DNA of 13,358 nucleotides from Flavobacteriales bacterium UBA1694 (GTDB lineage: Bacteria; Bacteroidota; Bacteroidia; Flavobacteriales; Weeksellaceae), in contig DCJS01000033.1 in the NCBI GenBank assembly GCA_002319955.1, forward strand, positions 1-13,358. The letters are read 5' to 3'. The first letter of the stretch is position 1; every line of letters starts with the position of its first letter. Shown piece after piece: positions 1 through 6,566 of this stretch. The translations under genes and the position numbers were made by a program. The notes beneath the pieces are model-generated. The model was not told the DNA's origin. It saw only the letters and a program-made list of their open reading frames with translations, and did no database searches.

Positions 1-4
1 CACT

Positions 5-45
5 AAAAACAAAAAAGTCTTTTAAACATAATGTTTAAAAGACTT
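5..45 (-). terminator. Intrinsic terminator of tRNA-Asn
   Basis: A perfect 14-bp inverted repeat (15-28 pairing with 32-45) closes on a 3-nt loop. On the minus strand it is followed by a T-rich run (complement of 5-16). It lies just past the 3' end of the tRNA, which is where a rho-independent terminator is expected. The stem is A/T-rich but long, so the structure is convincing. Confidence 0.85.
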
Positions 46-53
46 CTTAAGTG

Positions 54-127
54 CTCCCGCTCTTGGGCTCGAACCAAGGACCCTCTGATTAACAGTCAGA
101 TGCTCTAACCAACTGAGCTAAGGAGGA
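54..127 (-). tRNA. tRNA-Asn (anticodon GTT)
   Basis: Read on the minus strand, the 74-nt gene folds as a cloverleaf: D-arm GCTC/GAGC, anticodon stem TCTGA/TCAGA with loop CTGTTAA (anticodon GTT, positions 91-93), and T-arm CTTGG/CCAAG with loop TTCGAGC. The CCA end is not encoded; the gene is followed by GCAC-like sequence. The acceptor stem has six of seven pairs, including one T-G wobble, and a C-C opposition at the fifth pair. It has its own promoter at 153-184 and a terminator at 5-45, so it is probably a single-gene transcription unit. Confidence 0.95.
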
Positions 128-152
128 ATGCTTTACTGTTTCTAAGCGTCTG

Positions 153-184
153 CAAATATAATAGGTTTTTTAATTTTGCACAAC
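153..184 (-). promoter_or_regulatory. Bacteroidota-type promoter for tRNA-Asn
   Basis: On the minus strand a GTTG box (181-184) is followed by exactly 20 nt and then TATATTTG (153-160), a full match to the Bacteroidota -7 consensus TAnnTTTG. The predicted start site is about 20 nt before the mature tRNA 5' end. Confidence 0.7.
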
Positions 185-200
185 TATTTTTGGAAAAAAA

Positions 201-1538
201 TTAAAATTTCCCAGTTATCCATTTGAATATATCGTTACCAAAGATAAGTACCATTAATCCGAGGAGAAAGAGGACACCAATCATTTGTGCATTTTCTAAA
301 ACTTTCTGCGGTACGGGCTTTCCAGTGATGATTTCCCATAACGTAAAGACCACGTGTCCGCCGTCAAGTCCAGGAATTGGAATTAAGTTCAAAAAGGCAA
401 GCCAAACGGAGAACATTGCTGTAAAACTCCAGAAAAATTCCCAATTAATCGTTTCAGGCATTTGCTTAATAATTCCGATAGGTCCGGACACTTTTTTGTA
501 GCCTTGTGTGGTGGTGTTGAAGACAATTTTGAACTGCTTAATTTGCATCACCAAGACATCGATGGTTCGCTCAAAGCCTCTTGGAATAGCTTCTAAAAAG
601 CCATACGATTTAGTGACACTCGTTTGCTCAAGGGCGTTTATTAGCGGCTTTAAATCCGTGCTAAACCCAAGCTTCCCGTCTTTATCAACTTTGGCAGTTG
701 TCTCGATCGTCTGCGCGTTTCTTAAAACACTTATCGTGACTTCTTTATCCTTTTTCGTGGTTAGAATCTCAGTGACTTGATCAAAAAATGGCGTGGGTAC
801 TCCATCGATCGCGACAATCTGATCTCCCTTTAATAGATTGGATGCCCGAGCGCCACCCGTGGGTGTAATACTATCAATTAGGGTGGGGAAACGTTGAGAA
901 AAATAGGCTTTTGCCTCATTAGCTTTCAGAACATCAGCGACCCCATGTTCGTTGATTGGAAAAGTAACCTCTTTGCCTTCACGTAAAACCGTTACTTCGT
1001 CTGCAAAAAGCATGTTAACGACAGAGGTTTCAAAACGTTCTGCTGATTTCCCATCTATCTTAAGAATTTTGTCTCCGGTTCTAAGACCCATTTTCTTTCC
1101 TTCTTGTGAGACGGAAATGCCGTTTTCAAATTTGGTGTTATCATGGAATTTTTCACCATAGAAAAATGAAAGCGAGCTATAAATTACCCAGGCAAGGAAG
1201 AAGTTAACAGTAACCCCTCCAAGCATGATAATTAAACGTTGCCAGGCCGGTTTGCTTCGGAACTCCCAAGGCTCGGCTGGCTTAGATAGCTGTTCTTTGT
1301 CCATGCTCTCGTCAACCATTCCCGCGATTTTCACGTACCCTCCTAATGGAAGCCACCCGATCCCGTATTCCGTGCCGCGAAATTTTATCTTAAATAGGGA
1401 AAACCAAGGGTCAAAAAAGAGGTAAAATTTTTCAACTCTCGTTTTGAACCACTTAGCCGGCAAGAAATGCCCCAATTCGTGGAGTACCACAAGTATCGAG
1501 ATACTTAGGAAAAACTGAAATAATTGAGCTATAGTCAT
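201..1538 (-). CDS. rseP: RIP metalloprotease RseP (site-2 protease)
   Basis: This is an inner-membrane zinc protease that cuts substrates within the membrane; in proteobacteria it releases sigma-E by cleaving anti-sigma factor RseA and clears remnant signal peptides. The 445-residue protein has the zinc motif HELGH at residues 20-24 in the first membrane segment, GGYVK at 66-70, a GxxxN motif near 108-112 at a second membrane segment, two PDZ domains (roughly 135-200 and 218-290), and the third metal-ligand motif LDGGH at 391-395 followed by a last membrane segment. Length and order of parts are normal for the family. The ATG start sits a short distance after a good Bacteroidota promoter. 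In many relatives dxr lies next to rseP; here its neighbours are a tRNA and an outer-membrane protein. The substrate in this organism is unknown. Confidence 0.96.
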   Translation of the reverse strand: MTIAQLFQFFLSISILVVLHELGHFLPAKWFKTRVEKFYLFFDPWFSLFKIKFRGTEYGIGWLPLGGYVKIAGMVDESMDKEQLSKPAEPWEFRSKPAWQRLIIMLGGVTVNFFLAWVIYSSLSFFYGEKFHDNTKFENGISVSQEGKKMGLRTGDKILKIDGKSAERFETSVVNMLFADEVTVLREGKEVTFPINEHGVADVLKANEAKAYFSQRFPTLIDSITPTGGARASNLLKGDQIVAIDGVPTPFFDQVTEILTTKKDKEVTISVLRNAQTIETTAKVDKDGKLGFSTDLKPLINALEQTSVTKSYGFLEAIPRGFERTIDVLVMQIKQFKIVFNTTTQGYKKVSGPIGIIKQMPETINWEFFWSFTAMFSVWLAFLNLIPIPGLDGGHVVFTLWEIITGKPVPQKVLENAQMIGVLFLLGLMVLIFGNDIFKWITGKF

Positions 1539-1563
1539 GAATTGTAATTAAAATTAAGTGGGG

Positions 1564-1594
1564 CAAAGGTAGTAATAATCAAAGGTATGCCAAA
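1564..1594 (-). promoter_or_regulatory. Promoter for rseP
   Basis: On the minus strand TTTG (1591-1594) is followed by 19 nt and TACCTTTG (1564-1571), matching both Bacteroidota promoter elements with the usual spacing. The start site would fall near 1558, about 20 nt before the rseP ATG. A second TACCTTTG lies at 1580-1587, 16 nt upstream, but has no well-placed upstream box. Confidence 0.65.
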
Positions 1595-1625
1595 ACAAAA
1601 AGGTTCCCATTAAATGAGAACCTTT
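1592..1625 (-). terminator. Intrinsic terminator of the outer-membrane protein gene
   Basis: An inverted repeat pairs 1599-1606 with 1618-1625 (8 bp), then after one mismatch a further 3 bp (1608-1610 with 1614-1616) around a TAA loop. On the minus strand it runs into a T-rich tract (complement of 1592-1601). It lies just past the stop codon at 1644. Its U-tract overlaps the upstream box of the rseP promoter. Confidence 0.8.
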
Positions 1626-1643
1626 GATCTATGTGATTGGCCT

Positions 1644-2084
1644 TTAGAAGTTGAATGAAACCCCTAAGCTACCGTTATTTCCGAATTCACCGTAAATACC
1701 AACGTTATCGTTGAAGAAGTATCTAACCCCTAAGTGAGCCCCAAGACCGAAATCTTTTCCAAGTACCCCCACATTAACCCCAGGATAGATGTCCCATTGT
1801 TCTGGAAGGTTTAAAGGCTCTTGCAAATGGAAGCCCACGCGTCCAAAAACGAAAAGGTTGTTATCTTCGTTTCCGTCTTTGTAGCCATCAAAAAAAACAT
1901 TCGCTCCAGCACCAAGGGATACGATTTCGCCTAAACCATAATCGTAAGTTCCTGTGATACCAGTTCCATAACCCCAGCCATTAAGACCGATTTGTAATTT
2001 TTGATCTCCTTTTCCATTCCATGCTTGTGCCGAAACCATGCTTCCAACAAAAAGCATTGAGCAAACTAAAATAAGCTTTTTCAT
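1644..2084 (-). CDS. Small secreted outer-membrane beta-barrel-like protein
   Basis: This 146-residue protein begins with a clear signal peptide (MKK, hydrophobic core, cleavage near VSAQA at residues 17-21). The mature part is rich in Gly and aromatic residues in alternating strands (LQIGLNGWGYG, GLGAHLGVRYFF) and ends in SFNF with a terminal Phe, as beta-barrel proteins do. It resembles the small porin-like families common in Bacteroidota, perhaps DUF6646, but I name that family only tentatively. The start at 2084 is chosen because it places MKK at the front of the signal peptide; an in-frame ATG 17 codons upstream would put a non-signal-like stretch before it. Transcription ends at the hairpin at 1592-1625. 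Function is unknown; a structural or general envelope role is only a guess. Confidence 0.85.
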   Translation of the reverse strand: MKKLILVCSMLFVGSMVSAQAWNGKGDQKLQIGLNGWGYGTGITGTYDYGLGEIVSLGAGANVFFDGYKDGNEDNNLFVFGRVGFHLQEPLNLPEQWDIYPGVNVGVLGKDFGLGAHLGVRYFFNDNVGIYGEFGNNGSLGVSFNF

Positions 2085-2120
2085 AATTTTATTAATTTTG
2101 GTTGTTAATTTAAACCAATT

Positions 2121-2128
2121 CAAAAATA
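2121..2128 (-). promoter_or_regulatory. Possible -7 element for the outer-membrane protein gene
   Basis: TATTTTTG on the minus strand matches TAnnTTTG and lies 36 nt before the ATG at 2084. No TTTG box is seen 19-21 nt upstream, so support is partial. Confidence 0.35.
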
Positions 2129-2145
2129 GAGCCAAATGGGATTTA

Positions 2146-2178
2146 TTTGGATTGGAAGTGTAAATTATTATACATTTC
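2146..2178 (+). promoter_or_regulatory. Possible promoter for the omega-amidase gene
   Basis: TTTG (2146-2149) is followed by 21 nt and TACATTTC (2171-2178), one base off the TAnnTTTG consensus. The leader to the ATG at 2192 would be very short. Confidence 0.35.
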
Positions 2179-2191
2179 AGAAAAGTTTTGT

Positions 2192-2950
2192 ATGAAGTCG
2201 ATAAATATTTTTGGTCTTAACTTAGATAGTAAGTGGCACGATAAAGAGGCGAATTTTCAGAAAATTGAATCGGAGCTCCAGGATGTAGAAGCCGATTTGA
2301 TTTTGCTGCCAGAAATGTTTTCTACTGGGTTTTCTATGGAGCCAGTGGGGGTGGCGGATCGAGAATTAGAGACTTTAGCGTGGATGAAAAAGTGGGCGAA
2401 ACAAAGAAATGTGGCTTTGTGTGGCAGTGCTGCGGTCTATGCCTCCGGACGCTATGTGAATCGCATGTATTTTGTGCAGCCCCAGGGAGATGTTCTATTT
2501 TACGACAAAAAGCACTTATTTTCTTTTTCTGGTGAAGATAAACTTTACACCCCGGGTCAGGAGCGTGTCGTGGTTAGTTACAAAGGCGTGCGGTTTTTAC
2601 TCCAGGTTTGCTACGATTTACGATTTCCCGTTTTCTCAAGATACCAAGGGGATTACGACGCGATCTTGTATGTGGCCAATTGGCCTGAAAAGCGAATTGA
2701 GCACTGGCAGAGTCTGCTAAAAGCCCGCGCTATTGAAAATCAGGCCTATGTGTTTGGCGTAAACCGCACGGGTCATGATGGGAATGGACTCGATTATCCA
2801 ATTAGCTCCTATTTCTATTTTGCAGATGGCTCATCGGTAGGTCATGCCCGTGGAAATGGACTTGAGGGACAACTCGATTTAGCGGCGCTAGAAAAGTACC
2901 GCGCACATTATCGATTTTTAGATGATAAAGACCCTTTTAGCGTCGGGTAA
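2192..2950 (+). CDS. Omega-amidase / nitrilase-family amidohydrolase (YafV, Nit2 type)
   Basis: Members hydrolyse the omega-amide of alpha-keto acids such as 2-oxoglutaramate and 2-oxosuccinamate, closing glutamine and methionine-salvage transamination; they are cytoplasmic. The 252-residue protein shows the nitrilase triad: Glu41 in LLPEMFSTGFSM, Lys106 in YDKKHLF and Cys140 in LQVCYDLRFPVF. The MFSTGFSM stretch and the YVANWPEKR and RTGHDGNGLDY blocks are typical of the YafV branch rather than other nitrilases. The ATG at 2192 is chosen because family homology begins right there (MKSINIFGLN); a TTG 45 nt upstream is in frame but adds unlike sequence. The gene is convergent with the thioredoxin gene, only 9 nt apart. 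Exact substrate is inferred from family. Confidence 0.92.
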   Translation: MKSINIFGLNLDSKWHDKEANFQKIESELQDVEADLILLPEMFSTGFSMEPVGVADRELETLAWMKKWAKQRNVALCGSAAVYASGRYVNRMYFVQPQGDVLFYDKKHLFSFSGEDKLYTPGQERVVVSYKGVRFLLQVCYDLRFPVFSRYQGDYDAILYVANWPEKRIEHWQSLLKARAIENQAYVFGVNRTGHDGNGLDYPISSYFYFADGSSVGHARGNGLEGQLDLAALEKYRAHYRFLDDKDPFSVG

Positions 2951-2959
2951 GATCTAAGT

Positions 2960-3265
2960 TTACTGGTCTGAGTAGGTCTTTAGAAGGCCCTCTAAGGTAT
3001 TGACGTCATGCACACCGCTTTGCTTATATAAAAGCTCAGAGTTTTTGAACACAGCAAGGGTTGGAACGCCTCTTACGCCGTACTGCGCAGCGATCGACGG
3101 AAATTGATCAATATCGATTTTCACGATTCGCGCAAGATCACCAATGTTTTCTTTAACCTGCGTCAGGACTGAGGATTGGACCTTGCATGGGCCACACCAT
3201 GTGGCGAAAAAATCAATAAGAACGGGCCGTTCTGATGCGATGAGTTCTTTAAATTTCTGGGACAT
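2960..3265 (-). CDS. trxA: Thioredoxin
   Basis: A 101-residue cytoplasmic thioredoxin with the redox site WCGPCK (Cys24, Cys27) and the cis-proline in GVPT (Pro68). It has no signal peptide or membrane anchor and is a single-domain protein of normal family length. It starts 17 nt after the stop of the cstB-like gene on the same strand, so the two are very probably co-transcribed. In that setting it may reduce persulfides or disulfides made by the rhodanese domain, which is an inference; it may also be a general disulfide reductase. It is unlikely to be the only thioredoxin in the genome. Confidence 0.93.
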   Translation of the reverse strand: MSQKFKELIASERPVLIDFFATWCGPCKVQSSVLTQVKENIGDLARIVKIDIDQFPSIAAQYGVRGVPTLAVFKNSELLYKQSGVHDVNTLEGLLKTYSDQ

Positions 3266-3282
3266 AGCCTTGCGATTTTGCG

Positions 3283-4668
3283 TTAATTACTTAATTCAAG
3301 TCCGTCGGTCTGTTTCATGACATTAAATCCACCGTCAATTTCTTTGTAATTGCGAATGCCTCTTGAGTTTAAGATACTCCCCGCAATCATGCTTCGGTAG
3401 CCTCCCGCACAATGAATGTAATACGGTTTATTTGGGTCAAGTTTGCCGGCCCATTGAGAAATTTGATCCAGAGGTAAGTTGGTTGAACCGGCAAGATGTT
3501 GCGCTGCAAACTCTTCGGGTTTTCTCACATCAAGTACCTCAACGGTGTCACTTAGCTCCATGGCAAATGTTTGGGCAGAGATTCGGTTGATTGTGTCCGT
3601 TTCTTTACCAGCGCTTTGCCACGACTGAAATCCGTCTTTTAAATAGCCCACCACAGCATCAAAGCCAACACGCGCTAGTCTTGTAATTGTCTCCTGTTCC
3701 ATTCCAGGATCTGTGATAAGAAGCAGTGGCTGTTGAACGTCCACGACTAACGATCCAACCCAAGGGGCAAAATCGCCTTTCAGACCAATGTTTACGGCAT
3801 TGGGAATAAACCCTTGGTGAAATTCAGCGGCTGAGCGCGTGTCCAGTATTAAAGCGCCAGAGGCTTCTGCTGCAGCCTCAAATTCGTTAGGTTCTAGAGC
3901 TCTAAGGCTTTGGTTTAAAACCTGATCGAAACTTATATACCCGCTTTTGTTAAGGGCCACGTTCATCCCAAAATATTCAGGTGGAGCAGAGAGTCCGTCT
4001 AAAACGGCCTCAATAAAAGCCTCTTTATTGGGTTGATTCAGGGCATAATTGGTCCTTTTTTGGTTGCCGAGGGTGTCGACGGTTTCTTTTTGCATGTTTT
4101 TCCCACAGGCGGATCCTGCTCCGTGCGCCGGGAACACTAAAAGGGTATCGGGCAAAGGCATTATTTTTTCTTGTAAACTGTCATATAGAAGGCCTGCAAG
4201 ATCTTCTTGTGTGAGATTGGTTGCTTTTTGAGCGAGATCTGGACGCCCCACATCCCCAAGGAAAAGCGTATCTCCTGAGAAAAGTGCGTGTGGCTTTTGG
4301 TCCTCATCAAATAATAGAAACGACGTACTCTCCATGGTATGCCCAGGGGTGTGTAAGACTTTAATTTTGACTTTTCCAATCTCTAGAATATCGCCATCTT
4401 TTGCAATTGTCGCTTCAAACAGGGGCTGCGCGGTTGGGCCATACACAATTGGGGCTCCCGTTTTCTTACTTAAATCCAAATGGCCTGATACAAAATCAGC
4501 ATGAAAATGAGTTTCCAGAATGTACTTTAATTTCACACCGTCCTGTGCTAAGCGCTCAAGATAAGGCTGCGTTTCGCGTAAAGGATCAATTATCACGGCT
4601 TGACCATCGGAGACTATGTAATAAGCCCCTTGAGCAAGACATCCTGTATAAATCTGTTCAACTTTCAT
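3283..4668 (-). CDS. CstB-like persulfide dioxygenase with two rhodanese domains
   Basis: The 461-residue protein is a fusion. Residues 1-245 are a metallo-beta-lactamase fold of the persulfide dioxygenase (ETHE1/blh) type with THFHADFVSGH (His54, His56, Asp58), TPGH (His110) and SGDTLFLGDVGRPDL (Asp133), giving the mononuclear iron site. Residues about 265-350 form a first rhodanese domain in which the usual active Cys is missing (LLITDPGMEQ). Residues about 365-455 form a second rhodanese domain with an intact loop HCAGGYRS (Cys420). This order (dioxygenase, pseudo-rhodanese, rhodanese) and length match Staphylococcus aureus CstB, which oxidises low-molecular-weight persulfides to thiosulfate. 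The thioredoxin gene follows 17 nt later, and a TauE-like permease lies upstream on the same strand. The 100-nt gap before the start holds two inverted repeats and may carry its own control site. Plain annotation as 'MBL fold metallo-hydrolase' or ETHE1 would be the alternative. Confidence 0.92.
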   Translation of the reverse strand: MKVEQIYTGCLAQGAYYIVSDGQAVIIDPLRETQPYLERLAQDGVKLKYILETHFHADFVSGHLDLSKKTGAPIVYGPTAQPLFEATIAKDGDILEIGKVKIKVLHTPGHTMESTSFLLFDEDQKPHALFSGDTLFLGDVGRPDLAQKATNLTQEDLAGLLYDSLQEKIMPLPDTLLVFPAHGAGSACGKNMQKETVDTLGNQKRTNYALNQPNKEAFIEAVLDGLSAPPEYFGMNVALNKSGYISFDQVLNQSLRALEPNEFEAAAEASGALILDTRSAAEFHQGFIPNAVNIGLKGDFAPWVGSLVVDVQQPLLLITDPGMEQETITRLARVGFDAVVGYLKDGFQSWQSAGKETDTINRISAQTFAMELSDTVEVLDVRKPEEFAAQHLAGSTNLPLDQISQWAGKLDPNKPYYIHCAGGYRSMIAGSILNSRGIRNYKEIDGGFNVMKQTDGLELSN

Positions 4669-4693
4669 CTTTTATGAATTATTGTAGTTTAGC

Positions 4694-4733
4694 AATTTGT
4701 GGCAAATTTCGACTAATTATTTTAAATAAGTCG
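4694..4733. repeat. Two adjacent inverted repeats in the cstB leader
   Basis: A perfect palindrome AATTTG-TGG-CAAATT (4694-4708) lies one base from a second inverted repeat with arms CGACT (4710-4714) and AGTCG (4729-4733) around an A/T-rich, partly symmetric centre. Both lie in the 100-nt gap between the lipoprotein gene and the cstB-like gene. They could be a repressor site, a weak terminator for the upstream genes, or a leader RNA fold; no U-tract follows. Confidence 0.5.
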
Positions 4734-4768
4734 CCTTGGTGGGTCATTGCAGTGATTGAGGAAATCAA

Positions 4769-5134
4769 TTACTTCCTTTCTTCGTACGCGATTCCATTGC
4801 CCTGTTTATCCAATAGGCGACCACCACGGGCGCCTTCTCCCATTTCCCAATTTAGTTCTCCGTTACTGAAAACGGGGTTTCCAGAACTCGAAATTGTTTC
4901 GGCCTCGAGCGTAATCTCAGGTTCTGAATTTTTTTTGACTTTAACAGCCACTTCTTCTCCTAAGGCAAAATAGGTCACTTGAAGAGAATCCCCTTTGCTG
5001 CTATAAAACGTGCTAGTTTCTTGGATATTACTGATTTCAGCCTCAGAGTCGGTTTTCAATTCGCTCGGTGCCTCATTTTTGTTGCAGCTTAGGATAAGGC
5101 TTAAAACCCCAAGGCTTAGAATTAGATTTTTCAT
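4769..5134 (-). CDS. Lipoprotein with MliC-like domain
   Basis: The 121-residue protein starts with a lipoprotein signal (lipobox LILSC, lipidated Cys17), then a charged spacer rich in Glu and Ser. Residues about 42-108 resemble the MliC/PliC lysozyme-inhibitor fold: FYSSKGDSLQVTYF corresponds to the opening strands, and SSSGNPVFSNGELNWEMGEGA to the family's SGxxYs...WxkGxxA signature. Two differences stand out: the first-strand Cys usual in the family is absent, and the Lys in WxKG is replaced by Met98, so lysozyme inhibition is doubtful. It lies 13 nt after the tauE-like stop, which suggests co-transcription with a sulfur-related cluster. The fold call is from motif resemblance only; a generic DUF-type lipoprotein is the alternative. 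Confidence 0.8.
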   Translation of the reverse strand: MKNLILSLGVLSLILSCNKNEAPSELKTDSEAEISNIQETSTFYSSKGDSLQVTYFALGEEVAVKVKKNSEPEITLEAETISSSGNPVFSNGELNWEMGEGARGGRLLDKQGNGIAYEERK

Positions 5135-5147
5135 GGTTAAATGGTTT

Positions 5148-5939
5148 TTAGTTTAGTAGTAATTCTTTGATAATTATTATGAGACCCATGGTTAGGACAA
5201 CCCAACCAAACAGGGGTTTTAGTTTTTTGGAGTCAATCCTCTTTGCGAAGGTGACACCGATTAGAATGCCAAAGATTGATAGGGCTGTAAAGCCTAACAG
5301 AAATTGCCAGTCTACAGTAATCTTATCTAAAGAGGAGATAAATCCAATTAGGGAATTAACCGAGATGATGAATAGCGATGTGCCGACAGCCTGCTTCATC
5401 GAAACGCCCACAAGCATCACCAGGGCAGGAACGATTAAAAACCCACCGCCTGCGCCAATAAAGCCAGTAACAATTCCAACCAAAAGTCCTTGTGAGGCTA
5501 ATAGCGTGTAATTGGACTGTTCAAAGCGTCTGCCACGAGGCCGCTCTTTCTTTTGAATCATTTTTATTGCAGAAATAAGCATGAGTATGGCAAACAGTAG
5601 CAAAATGAACATTTCTTTGGTAATGGTGATTCCCCAACGGTTGATGATGTAAGGCGGGAGATGCGGGAGCACGACCCTTCGGGAAAATAAGATTCCCAAA
5701 ACCGAGGGAAGCCCAAATTGAAGTGCCGTTGAAAACTGCACGTGCCCTTGGCGAATAAAGCTCACCGACCCGACGCTACTTGTAATTCCCACGACAAATA
5801 AGGAAAGCGCAGTTGCTGTAATGGCATCAATCTCGAACAAGTATGCAAAGACGGGCACACTAAGTATGCTACCGCCTCCCCCGATAAGGCCCATGACAAG
5901 TCCGATGATAATAGCGAAAAAATAACCTAAAATATGCAT
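5148..5939 (-). CDS. TauE/SafE-family sulfite/organosulfur permease
   Basis: An inner-membrane transporter of 263 residues. The sequence has two related halves, each starting with a Gly-rich membrane segment (GLIGGGGSILSVPVF at about 17-31, and GFIGAGGGFLIVPALVML in the second half), the hallmark of the TauE/SafE fold; about eight hydrophobic segments are visible. Family members export sulfite, sulfoacetate or related anions. It is first in a same-strand run with the lipoprotein, cstB-like and thioredoxin genes, so removal of a product of persulfide oxidation (sulfite or thiosulfate) is a sensible inference. In Staphylococcus aureus a tauE gene also lies beside cstB. The true substrate and direction cannot be told from sequence. 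Confidence 0.92.
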   Translation of the reverse strand: MHILGYFFAIIIGLVMGLIGGGGSILSVPVFAYLFEIDAITATALSLFVVGITSSVGSVSFIRQGHVQFSTALQFGLPSVLGILFSRRVVLPHLPPYIINRWGITITKEMFILLLFAILMLISAIKMIQKKERPRGRRFEQSNYTLLASQGLLVGIVTGFIGAGGGFLIVPALVMLVGVSMKQAVGTSLFIISVNSLIGFISSLDKITVDWQFLLGFTALSIFGILIGVTFAKRIDSKKLKPLFGWVVLTMGLIIIIKELLLN

Positions 5940-5965
5940 TGAATCTTGGAAGTTTTGATCGATTC

Positions 5966-5973
5966 CAAAGGTA
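5966..5973 (-). promoter_or_regulatory. Possible -7 element for the tauE-like gene
   Basis: TACCTTTG on the minus strand matches TAnnTTTG, and is the same octamer as in the rseP promoter. It ends 26 nt before the ATG at 5939. The upstream box is poor: only TTTTCG is found about 22 nt further up. Confidence 0.4.
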
Positions 5974-5995
5974 GTCGTTTTATTTTTTATTGTAC

Positions 5996-6018
5996 GAAAA
6001 TGCCAATTCGTGGATTGG
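5996..6018 (-). terminator. Weak terminator-like hairpin after the Gre-like gene
   Basis: CCAAT (6003-6007) pairs with ATTGG (6014-6018) just past the stop codon of the Gre-like gene. On the minus strand the stem is followed by CATTTTCG, a short T-run. The stem is only 5 bp, so termination is uncertain. Confidence 0.3.
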
Positions 6019-6023
6019 TTTTG

Positions 6024-6467
6024 CTAAATGATCTCAAGAATTTCGTGTGTTTTTTCTCCAACGAGCACGTGGTCTCCCGTTTTTTTATTTACAAAATCCT
6101 TGTACACAGGAGCTTGATCTGAAATTGAAACGAGATTTAAGCCCTCGAGCTCCACGAGTGGCATGGAAACGCCTAGAAAAAACCAATTGAAATCGGTTTT
6201 CACTAGAGTCCCTTTTTCAATGCGCTCATGGATTTGCTCACGCTGCTCGCTGAGGAAATCGAGCGCCACGCGCGCTTCTCTCACTAATTTTTCAAACCGG
6301 AGTTGCATGTCTTTCGCCTCTGTTTGTCGGGCAAAATCTTCCGGTTCTCGCGTTTCTTGCTCATCGATGTCAGAGGCCGTTTGGTAGCGCTCAACGGAGT
6401 CTTCCAAATTGTCAATAATGCTTTCTTGCTTTTTAATCAAAGCTTCTATAAGGGTATTTCGAGTCAT
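6024..6467 (-). CDS. Gre-like coiled-coil protein (GreA-type layout), uncharacterised
   Basis: The 147-residue protein has a helical N-terminal half (about 1-95, charged, heptad-like, with an acidic turn DIDEQETREPED at 33-44) and a short C-terminal domain ending SISDQAPVYKDFVNKKTGDHVLVG...HEILEI. That ending mirrors the C-terminal domain of GreA/GreB (the 'SPxxxALLGKKxGD' block), and the helical hairpin with acidic tip matches the Gre layout. Bacteroidota carry several short Gre-like proteins, often mislabelled '3-oxoacyl-ACP synthase'. It could bind the RNA polymerase secondary channel, but this is inference and the sequence is divergent from true GreA. It looks monocistronic, between the tauE-like gene (84 nt downstream) and the copper receptor. 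Confidence 0.85.
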   Translation of the reverse strand: MTRNTLIEALIKKQESIIDNLEDSVERYQTASDIDEQETREPEDFARQTEAKDMQLRFEKLVREARVALDFLSEQREQIHERIEKGTLVKTDFNWFFLGVSMPLVELEGLNLVSISDQAPVYKDFVNKKTGDHVLVGEKTHEILEII

Positions 6468-6489
6468 GATTTTGGGGTTGATGTGTTAA

Positions 6490-6497
6490 CAAATCTA
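6490..6497 (-). promoter_or_regulatory. Possible -7 element for the Gre-like gene
   Basis: TAGATTTG on the minus strand fits TAnnTTTG, about 22 nt before the ATG at 6467. No TTTG box is seen at the expected distance. Confidence 0.35.
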
Positions 6498-6566
6498 GGA
6501 AATTAATCTCATAAACTGGGCTGATTGACCTTGCGGATTCCAGAGTATGTAGCGCCTCCTTTTGGT

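Noticed and set aside
2085..2135. Upstream in-frame start for the outer-membrane protein
   Set aside because: Would add 17 residues before a perfect MKK signal peptide and would cover the -7 element.
2147..2191. Upstream TTG start for the omega-amidase
   Set aside because: Family homology begins at the ATG at 2192 and the added residues are unlike relatives.
4401..4973. Plus-strand open frame of 190 codons opposite the cstB-like start and lipoprotein
   Set aside because: It lies antisense to two well-supported genes, has no recognisable motif and reads as the shadow of their codon use.
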